Counted from the stretch's first letter, positions 53,274 through 62,970 are shown. The stretch: 64,000 nt of DNA from an uncultured Alistipes sp. (GCA_944326855.1 CALVFO010000010.1:27012-91011), one strand, 5' to 3'. Translations and numbers: made by a program. The notes: a model not told the origin generated them from the letters alone.

Positions 53274-54710
53274 ATGGAGAATGTGATGATTTTAGCCTTT
53301 ATTGTAGGCTATGTGTGTATCGCCATGGAGCATAAGCTTCAGGTTAATAAGGCGGCTTCGGCCTTGATGACCGCGGGTGTTTTGTGGGTGATTTACATCA
53401 TGTCCATGCCATTGACGGTTCCCGAAGTCAATGGTGCGGCTTTTTCTGATTACCTGGGACAAAACCCCGGAGTGAAAAATCTGCCTTTAGTACAGCAGTG
53501 TATCAAGTTTATCGTGGACTTTCAGATTATAGAAAGTCTGGGAGAAGTCTCTGAAACGCTGTTCTTCCTGATCGGAGCCATGACGATCGTCGAGTTGATC
53601 GATATCCATGGGGGTTTTGCGATCATTACCAACCGGATTACAACCCGGAAGAAAAAACGACTGCTGTGGATGATCTCGTTGCTGACGTTCTTTATGTCGG
53701 CTGTTTTGGATAACATGACCACGGCCATCGTGATGGTGATGTTGGTTCGGCGGATCGTGCCCAATTATAAGGAACGTTGGATTTTTGCCAGTTTGATTAT
53801 CATCGCGGCCAATAGCGGGGGGGCCTGGTCGCCCATCGGAGACGTGACTACCATCATGCTGTGGGTCAAAGGCAATGTCTCGACAACCCCTCTGATTTCC
53901 TCACTGTTCCTGCCTTCCTTGGTTTCGGTGGTGATTCCGGCGTACTTGGCTTCGAGAATGTTGAAAGGTGAAATCGTGCCCAACGATACGATCGACCCGG
54001 TTTCGACCAACATCGAACAGGTGTTGACCCCTAAAGAACGTACGGTGCTTTTCTTTTTGGGGATCATCTGCCTGTTGATGGTTCCGGTATTCAAGTCGGT
54101 TACCCATTTGCCTCCGTTTATGGGTGTGATGGTTGCACTGGCGATCATGTGGATTTATACCGAAATCCTTTATCGTCGCAAGGTGAATGTCGAAGACCGC
54201 TACAAACACCGTGTGACCCAGGTGATGCGTCGGATCGATATGCCGACGATCCTTTTCTTCCTGGGTATCCTGATGGCCGTTTCTGCTTTACAGTCCACCG
54301 GATTGCTCAATGATCTGGGGACGATTCTGAATGAGAAATTGCATAATGTCTATGCCATCAATCTGATTATCGGGTTCCTGTCATCGGTGGTCGACAATGT
54401 GCCTCTGGTGGCCGGAGCGATCGGGATGTATCCTGTAGCCGATCCTTCGATGGTGAGCACGATGGCCGATCCGGCTTTCATGCAACATTTCGTGCCCGAC
54501 GGAGCTTTCTGGTTGGCATTGGCCTATTGTGCCGGAGTAGGGGGAAGCATGTTGATTATCGGTTCGGTAGCCGGTGTTGTGGTGATGGGTATCGAAAAGA
54601 TGAACTTTATGTGGTATTTCAAAAATATCTCCTTGATTGCCCTGTTGGGTTATTTGGGCGGTATGGCCACTTTGGTGTTGATGGAATTTCTTCGGACGGG
54701 AGCTTTGTAG
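53274..54710 (+). CDS. nhaD: NhaD-family sodium:proton antiporter
   Basis: A 478-residue polytopic antiporter of the NhaD/ArsB superfamily, exporting sodium in exchange for protons. Family blocks are LFFLIGAMTIVELIDIHGGF, FMSAVLDNMTTAIVMVMLV, NSGGAWSPIGDVTTIMLW and the mirrored SSVVDNVPLVAGAIGMY, the two half-helix regions with conserved Asn, Asp and Thr. Twelve or so helices are predicted, and the length is normal. It follows a -7 box and stands alone. Confidence 0.95.
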   Translation: MENVMILAFIVGYVCIAMEHKLQVNKAASALMTAGVLWVIYIMSMPLTVPEVNGAAFSDYLGQNPGVKNLPLVQQCIKFIVDFQIIESLGEVSETLFFLIGAMTIVELIDIHGGFAIITNRITTRKKKRLLWMISLLTFFMSAVLDNMTTAIVMVMLVRRIVPNYKERWIFASLIIIAANSGGAWSPIGDVTTIMLWVKGNVSTTPLISSLFLPSLVSVVIPAYLASRMLKGEIVPNDTIDPVSTNIEQVLTPKERTVLFFLGIICLLMVPVFKSVTHLPPFMGVMVALAIMWIYTEILYRRKVNVEDRYKHRVTQVMRRIDMPTILFFLGILMAVSALQSTGLLNDLGTILNEKLHNVYAINLIIGFLSSVVDNVPLVAGAIGMYPVADPSMVSTMADPAFMQHFVPDGAFWLALAYCAGVGGSMLIIGSVAGVVVMGIEKMNFMWYFKNISLIALLGYLGGMATLVLMEFLRTGAL

Positions 54711-54728
54711 TTTAACGATGAAAAAAAG

Positions 54729-55259
54729 GTGGGTTTTGTGAATGATGATTCATATTGTTTGGATGATATAAAGATTATCTCCAAGACCAGCTGGAATGCA
54801 GAAGTAGTGATTATAACGGTTGTGGGATTAAGCATTGTTTTAGGTTGTTTAATTCTCTTATTTATTAATGAAGCAGTATCTGTTTATCTGAAATGGGTAT
54901 TGGGAACTGTAATTATTCTGCCGATATTATATGTTGCTACGTGGACCCCTATTTCTCTGTCAATAAGTAAGGAAAAAATTGTTTTAAAACAACTATTAGG
55001 TCATATCGCTATCCCTTTGGATGATGTTATATTAATTCAGAAAATTGACACAGCTATTTTGGATCATTCCATTAGAGCTTTTGGAAGTGGGGGTGCTTTT
55101 GGGTATTTGGGAAACTTTTGGAATAAGACATTGGGCAAGTATGCTATGTATATAACAGATCGAAAAAATTTGTTATTAGTAAAAACCCATCACAAAACCT
55201 ATGTATTCAATTGTAATAATCCGGAGCATTTTGAATCTTTTTTTCTTGCTAACAGATAG
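54729..55259 (+). CDS. PH-domain-like membrane protein, AT-rich
   Basis: A 176-residue protein with two N-terminal membrane helices (VVIITVVGLSIVLGCLILLF, VLGTVIILPILYVATW) and a cytoplasmic PH-like domain (SISKEKIVLKQLLGHIAIPL, FGSGGAFGYLGNFWNKTLG, YAMYITDRKNLLLVKTHHKT). It is unrelated to its neighbours and visibly AT-rich, which suggests acquisition. The frame must start at GTG 54729 or 54738. An ATG at 54718 would fit only if the following A7 run had eight A, giving MKKKVGF.... Function unknown. Confidence 0.7.
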   Translation: MGFVNDDSYCLDDIKIISKTSWNAEVVIITVVGLSIVLGCLILLFINEAVSVYLKWVLGTVIILPILYVATWTPISLSISKEKIVLKQLLGHIAIPLDDVILIQKIDTAILDHSIRAFGSGGAFGYLGNFWNKTLGKYAMYITDRKNLLLVKTHHKTYVFNCNNPEHFESFFLANR

Positions 55260-55418
55260 TATAATTTTCTGACGAGAAAAGGTCGAGTGCGAATAACGTA
55301 AATATTATTATCATCCTTTGTAACAGTTTGCTTTGTGTCTTTTCCATTATGGGCCTATCTTGAATTGCTGGAAAGGATGCGGATTTTCTGAAAGGGTTTT
55401 GTTGGAAACCGTTTTTTG

Positions 55419-55488
55419 TAACTTTGGTTGAAGAGTTTCGATATGTTATGCAAAAATCCCGAGCCGTTTTGAGGTTCGGGATTTTTTG
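55419..55488 (+). ncRNA. Possible tiny transcript: promoter-like box followed by terminator
   Basis: TAACTTTG (55419-55426), with TTTG about 17 bases upstream, would start RNA near 55433. An intrinsic terminator (AAAAATCCCGA at 55452-55462 with TCGGGATTTTT at 55476-55486, six T) would end it within about 55 bases. No frame lies between. The surrounding 360 bases (55260-55623) hold no other gene. It may equally be just a terminator for the PH-domain gene. Confidence 0.4.
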
Positions 55489-55520
55489 TGGGTGGTTTTT
55501 TGTGGGTGGTTTTTTGTGGG
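55482..55520 (+). repeat. 14-bp tandem repeat
   Basis: TTTTTTGTGGGTGG occurs twice in full and once in part (55482-55495, 55496-55509, 55510-55520), starting in the T run of the preceding terminator. It is likely slippage-prone. Confidence 0.8.
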
Positions 55521-55623
55521 AAACTTTTTGCCGTGATTTTTTATGAGGGGGACTTGAAGGGATGGAAGGAATCGGTTAATAATTGTACTCGTATCCTCCG
55601 GATGAGTTGTGCCTTGGAAAAAT

Positions 55624-56409
55624 CTAAAGTCGGGCGAGTTGTTGTTCGGTCCATTGGGTCAGCTCCGTGAACTGTGCAACGCTCAACTGTTCGGGACGGA
55701 GTGCGAAAAACGGGTGCTCTTCTGTCTCTTTCAGAACGGGAAAAGCGGCTTTCAACGAATTTCGGATGGTTTTGCGGCGTTGGTTGAAGGTCGTCTTGAC
55801 GACTTTCATGAACAGGCTTTCGTTGCAATCCAGATTGCGTACGTTGTTTCGGGTCAGACGAATGACGGCGCTTTTGACTTTCGGTGGCGGGTTGAATACG
55901 CCTTCGTTGACCGTAAACAGATATTGAATGTCGTAAAAGGCCTGCAGAAAAACACTCAGGATCCCGTAATCCCGGCTGCCGGGCGGTTCGGCAATCCGTA
56001 TGGCAACTTCACGTTGGATCATGCCGACCACTTCGGGAATCCGGTCGCGGTTCTCGAGAACTTTGAAAAAAATCTGCGATGAGATATTATAGGGAAAATT
56101 CCCGATCAGGCTGACTCCTTCCGGAAACAGAGCCTCCAGATCCATTTGGAGAAAATCGCCTTCGAAGAGTCTCGGAGTCAGGGCCGGATAATTTTCATGC
56201 AGATAGACGACGCTTTCTGTATCGACTTCCGCCGCATAAAGTTCAATGTCCGGACGTTGGAGCAGGTATTGTGTCAGGACTCCGGTTCCGGGGCCGATTT
56301 CGAGTACTTTGGAGGCTTTTTCGGCCGTCAGGGAGTCGGCAATACGCCGGGCGATATGCTGATCGGTCAGAAAGTGCTGACCCAGGTGTTTTTTCGGTTT
56401 GACGTACAT
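55624..56409 (-). CDS. rsmA: 16S rRNA (adenine(1518/1519)-N6) dimethyltransferase
   Basis: A 261-residue RsmA (KsgA), which dimethylates two adjacent adenines near the 3' end of 16S rRNA during small-subunit maturation. VKPKKHLGQHFLTDQHIARR is the family start; SAM motif I is VLEIGPGTGVLTQYLL and the catalytic motif is LIGNFPYNISSQIFFKVLE. The C-terminal helical domain (TTFNQRRKTIRNSLKAAF) is complete. Confidence 0.97.
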   Translation of the reverse strand: MYVKPKKHLGQHFLTDQHIARRIADSLTAEKASKVLEIGPGTGVLTQYLLQRPDIELYAAEVDTESVVYLHENYPALTPRLFEGDFLQMDLEALFPEGVSLIGNFPYNISSQIFFKVLENRDRIPEVVGMIQREVAIRIAEPPGSRDYGILSVFLQAFYDIQYLFTVNEGVFNPPPKVKSAVIRLTRNNVRNLDCNESLFMKVVKTTFNQRRKTIRNSLKAAFPVLKETEEHPFFALRPEQLSVAQFTELTQWTEQQLARL

Positions 56410-56487
56410 AGATATGGAAAGTTCTGTCGGACGAAACGCTGACTGCGTTTTCGTTTAAAGGACTTTTCGGTAAAAGCGGACGGGGAA

Positions 56488-58680
56488 TCAGTTCCCCATC
56501 TCGCTCATGAATTTGATGCGTACCAGACGGATTTCCTCTTCGGTGAAGTCGCTGCCCAACTCCTTGATCGCTTCGTCCAGCGAGTCGGTTTCAGCATCTT
56601 CCTTGAAGTAGAGATAGATCTCTTCGGCTTTTTCTTCGTCGACGACCTGGTCGACGTAGTAGCCGATATTGAGTTTCGTTCCCGAATGCACGATGGCTTC
56701 GATTTCGGTGAGCAATTCGTCGAATTCCATGTCTCGGGCACGAGCGATGTCCTCGAAATCCATCTGGCGGTCGATGCTCTGGATGATGAAAACCTTGTTG
56801 CCGCTCTTGTTTACCACGCTTTTGACCACCAGATCGTGAGGTCGGGTGATACCCTTTTCGTCGACGTACTTTTTAATCAGATCCAGGAATGGCTGTCCGA
56901 ATTTGCGGGCCTTGCCGGCTCCCACCCCCGTAATGCTCTGGAGTTCCTCCATGGTGATGGGGTACTGAATCGACATGTCTTCCAGCGAAGGATCCTGGAA
57001 AATCACGAAAGGCGGCAGATCCTTTTGACGGGCTACCTGTTTGCGCAGGTCTTTGAGCATGCTGAACAGCTCTTCATCGGCGACGCCTCCCTTGCCGGTC
57101 GGCGGAGTGATGGTATCGTCGTCGTCACCTTCTTCGTATTCATGATCGGCGGTCATCATCACGGAGTAGGGGGCCTGGATGTATTGGCGCCCGGCATCGT
57201 TGATCGACAACAGCCCGTAATTTTCGATATTTTTGTCCATCAGGCCCAGAATGAGCGCCTGGCGGATAACGGCACCCCAGAAGCGGTCGTTGTGTTCCGA
57301 GCCGACTCCGAACCATTCGCTCTTGTTGTGGTTATAGGATTTGATCAGGGCATTGTTGCGGCCGACCAGCATGTTGATCAGGTAATCGGCTTTGAATTTG
57401 TCGCCGATGGCTTCCAGTACCTCCAGCATCAACTTGATGTGTTCGCACCCCTCGAAACGGGGTTTGGGATGGATGCAGTTGTCGCAACATCCGCAATTAT
57501 CCTGTTCGTATTCTTCCCCGAAATAGTGCAGCAGGGTTTTGCGTCGGCAAATCGAACTCTCTGCATACGAGACGGTTTCTTGCAACAGTAACCGCCCGAT
57601 TTCCTGTTCGGCCACCGGTTTGCCCTGCATGAATTTTTCGAGTTTCTGAATGTCGCGGTAACTGTAAAAGGTGATGCAGTGTCCGCCTCCGCCATCCCGT
57701 CCGGCCCGTCCGGTTTCCTGATAATATCCTTCCAGGCTCTTGGGAATATCGTAATGGATGACATAACGGACATCGGGTTTGTCGATGCCCATCCCGAAAG
57801 CGATGGTCGCCACGATCACGTCCACGTTTTCATGCAGGAAGGCATCCTGGTTGGCGGCTCGGGTCGCCGCATCCATACCGGCATGGTAAGGGGCGACCTT
57901 GATGCTGTTGGCTGCCAGTACCTCGGCCAGTTCTTCCACTTTTTTGCGGCTGAGGCAATAGATGATGCCCGATTCTCCCGGATGGTTTTTGATGTATTTG
58001 ATGATCTCTTTGGTGGCGTTTACCTTGGGGCGTATTTCGTAGAACAGGTTGGGACGGTTGAACGACGACTTGAATACGGCGGCATCCAGCATTCCCAGGT
58101 TTTTTTGAATGTCCATCTGTACTTTCGGGGTGGCCGTAGCCGTGAGCGCAATCAGCGGAGCCGGTCCTATTTCGTTGATGATCGGACGGATACGACGATA
58201 TTCAGGACGGAAGTCGTGACCCCATTCCGAGATACAGTGAGCTTCATCGATGGCGTAGAACGAAATTTTGATTTTGCGCAGGAACGAAACGTTGTCTTCT
58301 TTGGTCAGCGATTCGGGAGCGAAATAGAGCAATTTGGTTTTGCCGGCCAATACGTCGTTTTTGACTTGGGTGACGGCAGCTTTATTGAGGGATGAATTGA
58401 GAAAATGGGCGATGCCTTCTTCCATGCTGAATGTACGCATGGCGTCGACCTGGTTTTTCATCAGGGCGATCAGTGGAGATATGACGATGGCTACTCCGTC
58501 CATGACCAGAGCCGGTAATTGGTAGCATAGCGATTTGCCGCCTCCGGTAGGCATCAATACGAATGTGTCGCGTCCGGCCAACACGTTACGGATGACCGCT
58601 TCCTGGTTTCCTTTGAAGCTCGAGAAGCCGAAATAATCCTTTAAGTGCTTTTTTAGTAGAACGCTTTCTTTGTCAGGCAT
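56488..58680 (-). CDS. recQ: ATP-dependent DNA helicase RecQ
   Basis: A 730-residue RecQ helicase (3'-5') for recombination and replication-fork repair. Walker A is MPTGGGKSLCYQLPAL, the DEAH box is FYAIDEAHCISEWGHDFRPE, and motif VI is GYYQETGRAGRDGG. Zinc-binding cysteines of the RQC region are in CRRKTLLHYFGEEYEQDNCG and CCDNCIHPKP, and a C-terminal HRDC domain starts near LLKD/LRKQVARQKDLPPF (about residue 535). A charged extension of about 100 residues follows. All domains are intact. Confidence 0.97.
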   Translation of the reverse strand: MPDKESVLLKKHLKDYFGFSSFKGNQEAVIRNVLAGRDTFVLMPTGGGKSLCYQLPALVMDGVAIVISPLIALMKNQVDAMRTFSMEEGIAHFLNSSLNKAAVTQVKNDVLAGKTKLLYFAPESLTKEDNVSFLRKIKISFYAIDEAHCISEWGHDFRPEYRRIRPIINEIGPAPLIALTATATPKVQMDIQKNLGMLDAAVFKSSFNRPNLFYEIRPKVNATKEIIKYIKNHPGESGIIYCLSRKKVEELAEVLAANSIKVAPYHAGMDAATRAANQDAFLHENVDVIVATIAFGMGIDKPDVRYVIHYDIPKSLEGYYQETGRAGRDGGGGHCITFYSYRDIQKLEKFMQGKPVAEQEIGRLLLQETVSYAESSICRRKTLLHYFGEEYEQDNCGCCDNCIHPKPRFEGCEHIKLMLEVLEAIGDKFKADYLINMLVGRNNALIKSYNHNKSEWFGVGSEHNDRFWGAVIRQALILGLMDKNIENYGLLSINDAGRQYIQAPYSVMMTADHEYEEGDDDDTITPPTGKGGVADEELFSMLKDLRKQVARQKDLPPFVIFQDPSLEDMSIQYPITMEELQSITGVGAGKARKFGQPFLDLIKKYVDEKGITRPHDLVVKSVVNKSGNKVFIIQSIDRQMDFEDIARARDMEFDELLTEIEAIVHSGTKLNIGYYVDQVVDEEKAEEIYLYFKEDAETDSLDEAIKELGSDFTEEEIRLVRIKFMSEMGN

Positions 58681-58784
58681 TTAATGTGAATGATTGCAGA
58701 TTAGTAACCCTAATTTCTAACTTAAAGATAACAATATATTGCGAAATTACCAGCACTTTTGGAAAATTCTGTCGGGCGGTTTCG

Positions 58785-58813
58785 TTGATTTGCGGATAAA
58801 AACGATAACTTTG
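58785..58813 (+). promoter_or_regulatory. Promoter of lptB-aroA region
   Basis: TTG (58785-58787), 18 bases, then TAACTTTG (58806-58813), giving a start point near 58820 and a leader of about 105 bases to the lptB ATG. Confidence 0.65.
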
Positions 58814-58924
58814 TACGAAAATTGCCGGACCCCGGATTCGATCCGGCAGGTCTTTTTATGCGCAGAACTTCTCGGATGGAGCATTCCGGTATCGGGTCGC
58901 ATGCGGCATCGTAATTGAGTCGGC

Positions 58925-59674
58925 ATGGAAAAACAGTTCATGAGATTATATACCAGCAACCTGGTCAAACGTTATAAAACCCGTACGGTGGTGGATCACG
59001 TATCCATCGATGTGCGACAGGGTGAAATCGTGGGATTGTTGGGGCCCAACGGTGCCGGTAAAACCACCACGTTCTATATGATCGTGGGATTGATCAAGCC
59101 CAATGAAGGAGGGATTTTTCTGGATACCGGCGCCGAAACGATCGAGTTGACCAAAGAACCCGTTTATAAACGGGCCCAGAAAGGGGTAGGTTATTTGGCT
59201 CAGGAGGCTTCCGTATTCCGTCGTTTGTCGGTGGAAGACAATATCCGGGCCGTTTTACAGATGACCAATTTCACCAAGGAGTATCAGCGGGAACGTTTGG
59301 AAAATCTGATTGAGGAATTCCGGTTGCAGAAGGTACGTAAAAGTTTGGGGATCCAGCTTTCGGGAGGGGAACGACGTCGGACCGAAATCGCCCGGGCGGT
59401 AGCCATCAATCCGAAATTCATCTTGTTGGACGAGCCTTTCGCCGGGGTGGACCCCATTGCCGTAGAAGATATTCAGAGTATCGTGGCCACCTTGAAAAAC
59501 AAGGATATCGGGGTGATCATCACCGACCACAATGTCCATGAAACGCTTGCCATCACCGACCGTACCTATCTGTTGTTCGAAGGAAAAATTCTTAAAGCAG
59601 GTTCGGCCGAAGATCTGGCCAATGACGAAATGGTACGTAAGGTCTATTTGGGTCGGGATTTCCAGTTGCGTTAA
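58925..59674 (+). CDS. lptB: LPS export ABC transporter ATP-binding protein
   Basis: A 249-residue LptB, the ATPase that powers transfer of lipopolysaccharide from the inner membrane through LptFGC. Walker [15 protein letters not shown]-loop [19 protein letters not shown], signature [14 protein letters not shown], and Walker [21 protein letters not shown] are all typical of LptB rather than other ABC ATPases. A second ATG at codon 6 is possible. The LptFG genes are not adjacent. aroA follows in the same direction. Confidence 0.94.
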   Translation: MEKQFMRLYTSNLVKRYKTRTVVDHVSIDVRQGEIVGLLGPNGAGKTTTFYMIVGLIKPNEGGIFLDTGAETIELTKEPVYKRAQKGVGYLAQEASVFRRLSVEDNIRAVLQMTNFTKEYQRERLENLIEEFRLQKVRKSLGIQLSGGERRRTEIARAVAINPKFILLDEPFAGVDPIAVEDIQSIVATLKNKDIGVIITDHNVHETLAITDRTYLLFEGKILKAGSAEDLANDEMVRKVYLGRDFQLR

Positions 59675-59766
59675 AAAGACCCGAATCGAAACGGGGGTTG
59701 GGGCATTTGCCGAGGAGAAGGATGCCTGTGACTGCTTCTCCGGATCAATGAAAGACAAAAGTGAGT

Positions 59767-61011
59767 ATGGATAATCAGACGATTATGGCCGGTCGGCTGA
59801 CCGGAACCGTAACTGCGCCGGCTTCGAAAAGTTTTGCACAACGGGCTGTGGCGGCGGCTTTGCTGGCACAGGGACGCAGTACATTGACCCATTTGGGATT
59901 GAGTAAGGATACCGAAGCCGCTTTGGAAATAGCCCGTAACCTGGGGGCTCGCATATTTGCCGAGGGGGATACTTACACGGTGGACGGGGGTCTGAACCCC
60001 GAATCGACCAAATTGAATGTCGGGGAGTCGGGTTTGTCGGCCCGTTTGTTTGTGCCGATCGCCGCCCTGACCAACATGATGACCACCCTCAGCGGAACGG
60101 GTTCGATCCTGCGCCGTCCCATTGCCATGATGGAAGAACCGCTGATGGCTCTGGGGGTGGAAGTGCATACTAACGGGGGCTATCTGCCCATCGAGGTGAA
60201 AGGACCTATGCACGGGGGTGAAATTACCGTGGACGGTTCGTTGAGTTCGCAGTTCGTGACGGGGTTGCTGATGGCTCTGCCGCTGGTGAGCGAGGATACG
60301 ATTCTGCATGTCGAAAAATTGAAGAGCCGTCCGTATATCGATATGACCTTGTCGTTGCTGGAGGCTTTCGGGATCGATATAACGAACGAAGGATATGAAA
60401 GTTTCCGTATTGCGGGAGGACAGCAATACCGCCCGACGGAATATAATATCGAAGGGGACTGGAGCGGAGCTTCCTGCCTGTTGGTAGGGGGAGCTACGAC
60501 CGGATCGACGACCATTCGGAATCTGAATCCCGTGTCCTCGCAGGCCGATGTGGCCATTGTCGATGCACTGGCTAAGGCCGGGGCCCAGATCATCACCTCT
60601 TCGGAGGCGGTGACCGTCAAACAGGGCGATCTGTACGGCTTCGAGTTCGATGCTACGGACTGTCCCGATTTGTTCCCGGCTTTGGTTGCCTTGGGGTCTG
60701 CCTGCCGGGGGGTGACTACGCTGGTCGGTACCAGACGGCTGTTGTATAAGGAAAGCAACCGGGCCGAAGCGTTGGCCGATGTGTTCGGCGCGATGGGCAT
60801 TGAGGTAGACCTCGAAACGGAGAATGTCATGCGCATTACCGGCGGTCCGATCCATGGAGCTACGCTCAGCAGCCACAACGATCATCGGATTGCCATGGCA
60901 GCTGCCGTGGCCGCTTTGCGTGCCGATGCACCGGTGACCATCACCGATGCCGATGCCGTGGCAAAATCCTATCCGGCTTTTTGGGAGGATCTGGTGACTT
61001 TGCGGGCTTAA
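59767..61011 (+). CDS. aroA: 3-phosphoshikimate 1-carboxyvinyltransferase
   Basis: A 414-residue EPSP synthase, which joins phosphoenolpyruvate to shikimate-3-phosphate in aromatic amino acid synthesis. Active-site blocks are TAPASKSFAQRAVAAALLAQ, GESGLSARLFVPI, SLSSQFVTGLLMALPLV, KESNRAEALADVF and SHNDHRIAMAAAVAAL. I place the start at ATG 59767; a GTG six bases earlier (59761) is an alternative. It precedes aroC by 81 bases, so two successive steps to chorismate are encoded side by side. Confidence 0.96.
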   Translation: MDNQTIMAGRLTGTVTAPASKSFAQRAVAAALLAQGRSTLTHLGLSKDTEAALEIARNLGARIFAEGDTYTVDGGLNPESTKLNVGESGLSARLFVPIAALTNMMTTLSGTGSILRRPIAMMEEPLMALGVEVHTNGGYLPIEVKGPMHGGEITVDGSLSSQFVTGLLMALPLVSEDTILHVEKLKSRPYIDMTLSLLEAFGIDITNEGYESFRIAGGQQYRPTEYNIEGDWSGASCLLVGGATTGSTTIRNLNPVSSQADVAIVDALAKAGAQIITSSEAVTVKQGDLYGFEFDATDCPDLFPALVALGSACRGVTTLVGTRRLLYKESNRAEALADVFGAMGIEVDLETENVMRITGGPIHGATLSSHNDHRIAMAAAVAALRADAPVTITDADAVAKSYPAFWEDLVTLRA

Positions 61012-61092
61012 AATTGTCGAATCGGAATAATTTTTGGACAGAAAGGATCGTTCCGGGAATGTTCTTTTCTGAAAATCGATCAACGAAACGTT

Positions 61093-62097
61093 ATGAATAA
61101 ATTCGGCCGATTGTTCAGCTTGTCTATTTTCGGCGAATCGCACGGCGAGTCGGTGGGGGTAACCCTCGATGGCGTTCCGGCGGGTATCCCGCTGAGCGAA
61201 AAATCGTTTTTGGCCGATCTGGCCCGTCGTAAAAGCGGAAAGCGGGGAACAACGCCTCGCAAGGAGAGTGATACTCCCCATATTATTTCGGGGGTATTTC
61301 GGGGGCGTACTACGGGCGCTCCTCTGACAGTCGTGTTTTACAATGAAAACACGCTTTCGGGGGATTATGCCAATCTGGTGGCGCATCCGCGTCCTTCGCA
61401 TGCCGATTGGGTGGCTGCACAGAAGTTTAAAGGGTATGCCGATTATCGGGGCGGAGGCCATTTCTCGGGTCGTTTGACCCTGGCGTTGGTAACGGCCGGG
61501 GTCGTGGCCAAGAAAATTCTGAAACGCCGTCATCGGACTTTCGAGGTGGAGAGCCGGCTTTTGGAGATCGGAGGGTGCACGCAAACGGAACGCTTTCCTG
61601 AAATCATTGAAGCGGCCCTGAGGGCGCAGGATTCGGTCGGAGGTCTGATCGAATGTCGGGTTCAGGGTATTCCGGTCGGATTGGGAGAGCCGTTTTTCGA
61701 TTCGGCCGAAAGCCTGATCGCCCATCTGCTGTTTTCGGTTCCGGCCGTCAAGGGCGTGGAATTCGGCAGCGGTTTTGCGGCCGCCCGGATGAAAGGGAGC
61801 GAACATAACGACCCGATTCTTTCGATGGACGGAACGACGGCGACTAACCATGCCGGCGGCATCGTGGGCGGAATCACCAACGGAAACGAAATCGTGGTGC
61901 GGGCGGCGATCAAACCTACCGCCAGCATTTCATCGCCCCAGATGACCCTCTCGACCGAAACCGGACGTCCTGAAAAACTGATCGTCAAAGGACGCCACGA
62001 TGCCTGTATCGCCATGCGGGCACCGGTGGTCGTTGAGGCGGCCGTGGCGATCGCGCTTTGCGATCTGAGCCTGATTGCCAAAGCGCAGGGCTTGTGA
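61093..62097 (+). CDS. aroC: Chorismate synthase
   Basis: A 334-residue FMN-dependent enzyme that converts EPSP to chorismate. It starts FGRLFSLSIFGESHGESVGV and contains SDTPHIISGVFRGRTTGAPL, HPRPSHADWVAAQKFKGYAD, and GGGHFSGRLTLALVTAG, where most relatives read GGGRSSGRET or similar. TATNHAGGIVGGITNGNEI and FKPTASIS-type KPTASISSPQ follow. It is shorter than the usual ~355 residues, the difference being mainly at the C-terminus. Confidence 0.95.
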   Translation: MNKFGRLFSLSIFGESHGESVGVTLDGVPAGIPLSEKSFLADLARRKSGKRGTTPRKESDTPHIISGVFRGRTTGAPLTVVFYNENTLSGDYANLVAHPRPSHADWVAAQKFKGYADYRGGGHFSGRLTLALVTAGVVAKKILKRRHRTFEVESRLLEIGGCTQTERFPEIIEAALRAQDSVGGLIECRVQGIPVGLGEPFFDSAESLIAHLLFSVPAVKGVEFGSGFAAARMKGSEHNDPILSMDGTTATNHAGGIVGGITNGNEIVVRAAIKPTASISSPQMTLSTETGRPEKLIVKGRHDACIAMRAPVVVEAAVAIALCDLSLIAKAQGL

Positions 62098-62116
62098 CGA
62101 ATTGGTGAGAGTTTTT

Positions 62117-62146
62117 TTGCATTTCGCTTAAAAATGTATACATTTG
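62117..62146 (+). promoter_or_regulatory. Promoter of yceD-rpmF-plsX-fabH operon
   Basis: TTG (62117-62119), exactly 19 bases, then TACATTTG (62139-62146). The start point near 62153 is only about 14 bases from the yceD ATG. This is one of the best matches to the Bacteroidetes consensus in the window. Confidence 0.8.
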
Positions 62147-62166
62147 TGGGCTGTTTTTGAAGAGCA

Positions 62167-62742
62167 ATGAGCGTTCTGAAAAAATATACCATCCCGTATA
62201 AGGGCTTGAAAGTTGGTAGTCACACCTTTGAGTTCGAAGTGGACGACCGCTTTTTTCAGGCGTTTGAGGCTTCGGAAATCCATCGCGGCCATGGCCGGGT
62301 CAAGGTCGGTCTGGAAAAACAGAGCCGTATGATGAGCCTCACTTTCGAGATGGAGGGCGAAGTGGAAGTCGCTTGCGACCGTTGTCTGGAAGAATTCATG
62401 TTGCCGTTCACGTATCAGGGGACGTTGCAGGTGCGTTTTTCCGAAACCGAGCAGGAAAGCGACGGCGAAATTATGTGGATCAGCCCCAATGAACCCGAAC
62501 TCGATCTGGCTCAGTATATTTACGAAAGTATTAATCTGAGTCTGCCTTACCAGCGGGTGCATCCGACCGACGCCGAGGGTCACAGTTTGTGCAACCCCGA
62601 TATGTTGTCGCGTTTTAAAATCGTCAGCGAAGAGGAGTTCGAACAGATCGTTCAACAGGCCTCCCGCCCCGAACAGAATGCCGAGGAAAATCCTTGGAGC
62701 GCTCTGGAAAAAGTCAAAGAAGAACTGGAAAAGAATAAATAG
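62167..62742 (+). CDS. yceD: DUF177 (YceD-like) protein
   Basis: A 191-residue YceD/DUF177 protein. CDRCLEEFMLPF holds the family's first CxxC, and a single later Cys (LCNPDMLSRF) stands where others have more. YceD homologues are conserved next to rpmF and in plants are needed for 23S rRNA accumulation. It is the first gene of the classical yceD-rpmF-plsX-fabH order, with a 24-base gap to rpmF. Confidence 0.88.
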   Translation: MSVLKKYTIPYKGLKVGSHTFEFEVDDRFFQAFEASEIHRGHGRVKVGLEKQSRMMSLTFEMEGEVEVACDRCLEEFMLPFTYQGTLQVRFSETEQESDGEIMWISPNEPELDLAQYIYESINLSLPYQRVHPTDAEGHSLCNPDMLSRFKIVSEEEFEQIVQQASRPEQNAEENPWSALEKVKEELEKNK

Positions 62743-62766
62743 GAATTTTATTAAAACGAATTTATA

Positions 62767-62949
62767 ATGGCACATCCTAAGCACAAAGTCTCCAGTACGA
62801 GAAGAGACAAAAGAAGAACGCATTACAAAGCCGCTGTTCCCACTGTGGTTACTTGCCCGAACTGTGGCGCAGCCGTCCTGTATCACCGGGTATGCCCCGA
62901 ATGCGGCTTCTACCGGGGACGGATCGCTATCGAAAAGAAAGCCGAATAA
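62767..62949 (+). CDS. rpmF: 50S ribosomal protein L32
   Basis: A 60-residue zinc-type L32: [20 protein letters not shown], then [20 protein letters not shown] with four zinc-binding cysteines. This is the normal form and length. It lies between yceD and plsX, a conserved link between ribosome and phospholipid genes. Confidence 0.97.
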   Translation: MAHPKHKVSSTRRDKRRTHYKAAVPTVVTCPNCGAAVLYHRVCPECGFYRGRIAIEKKAE

Positions 62950-62970
62950 TATCTCTCGCAGAAAGCCCCG

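Noticed and set aside
59671-61851. 726-codon open frame on the minus strand
   Set aside because: It lies wholly opposite aroA and aroC, is rich in His/Arg/Gln with no domain, and is the antisense shadow expected of a high-quality coding strand.
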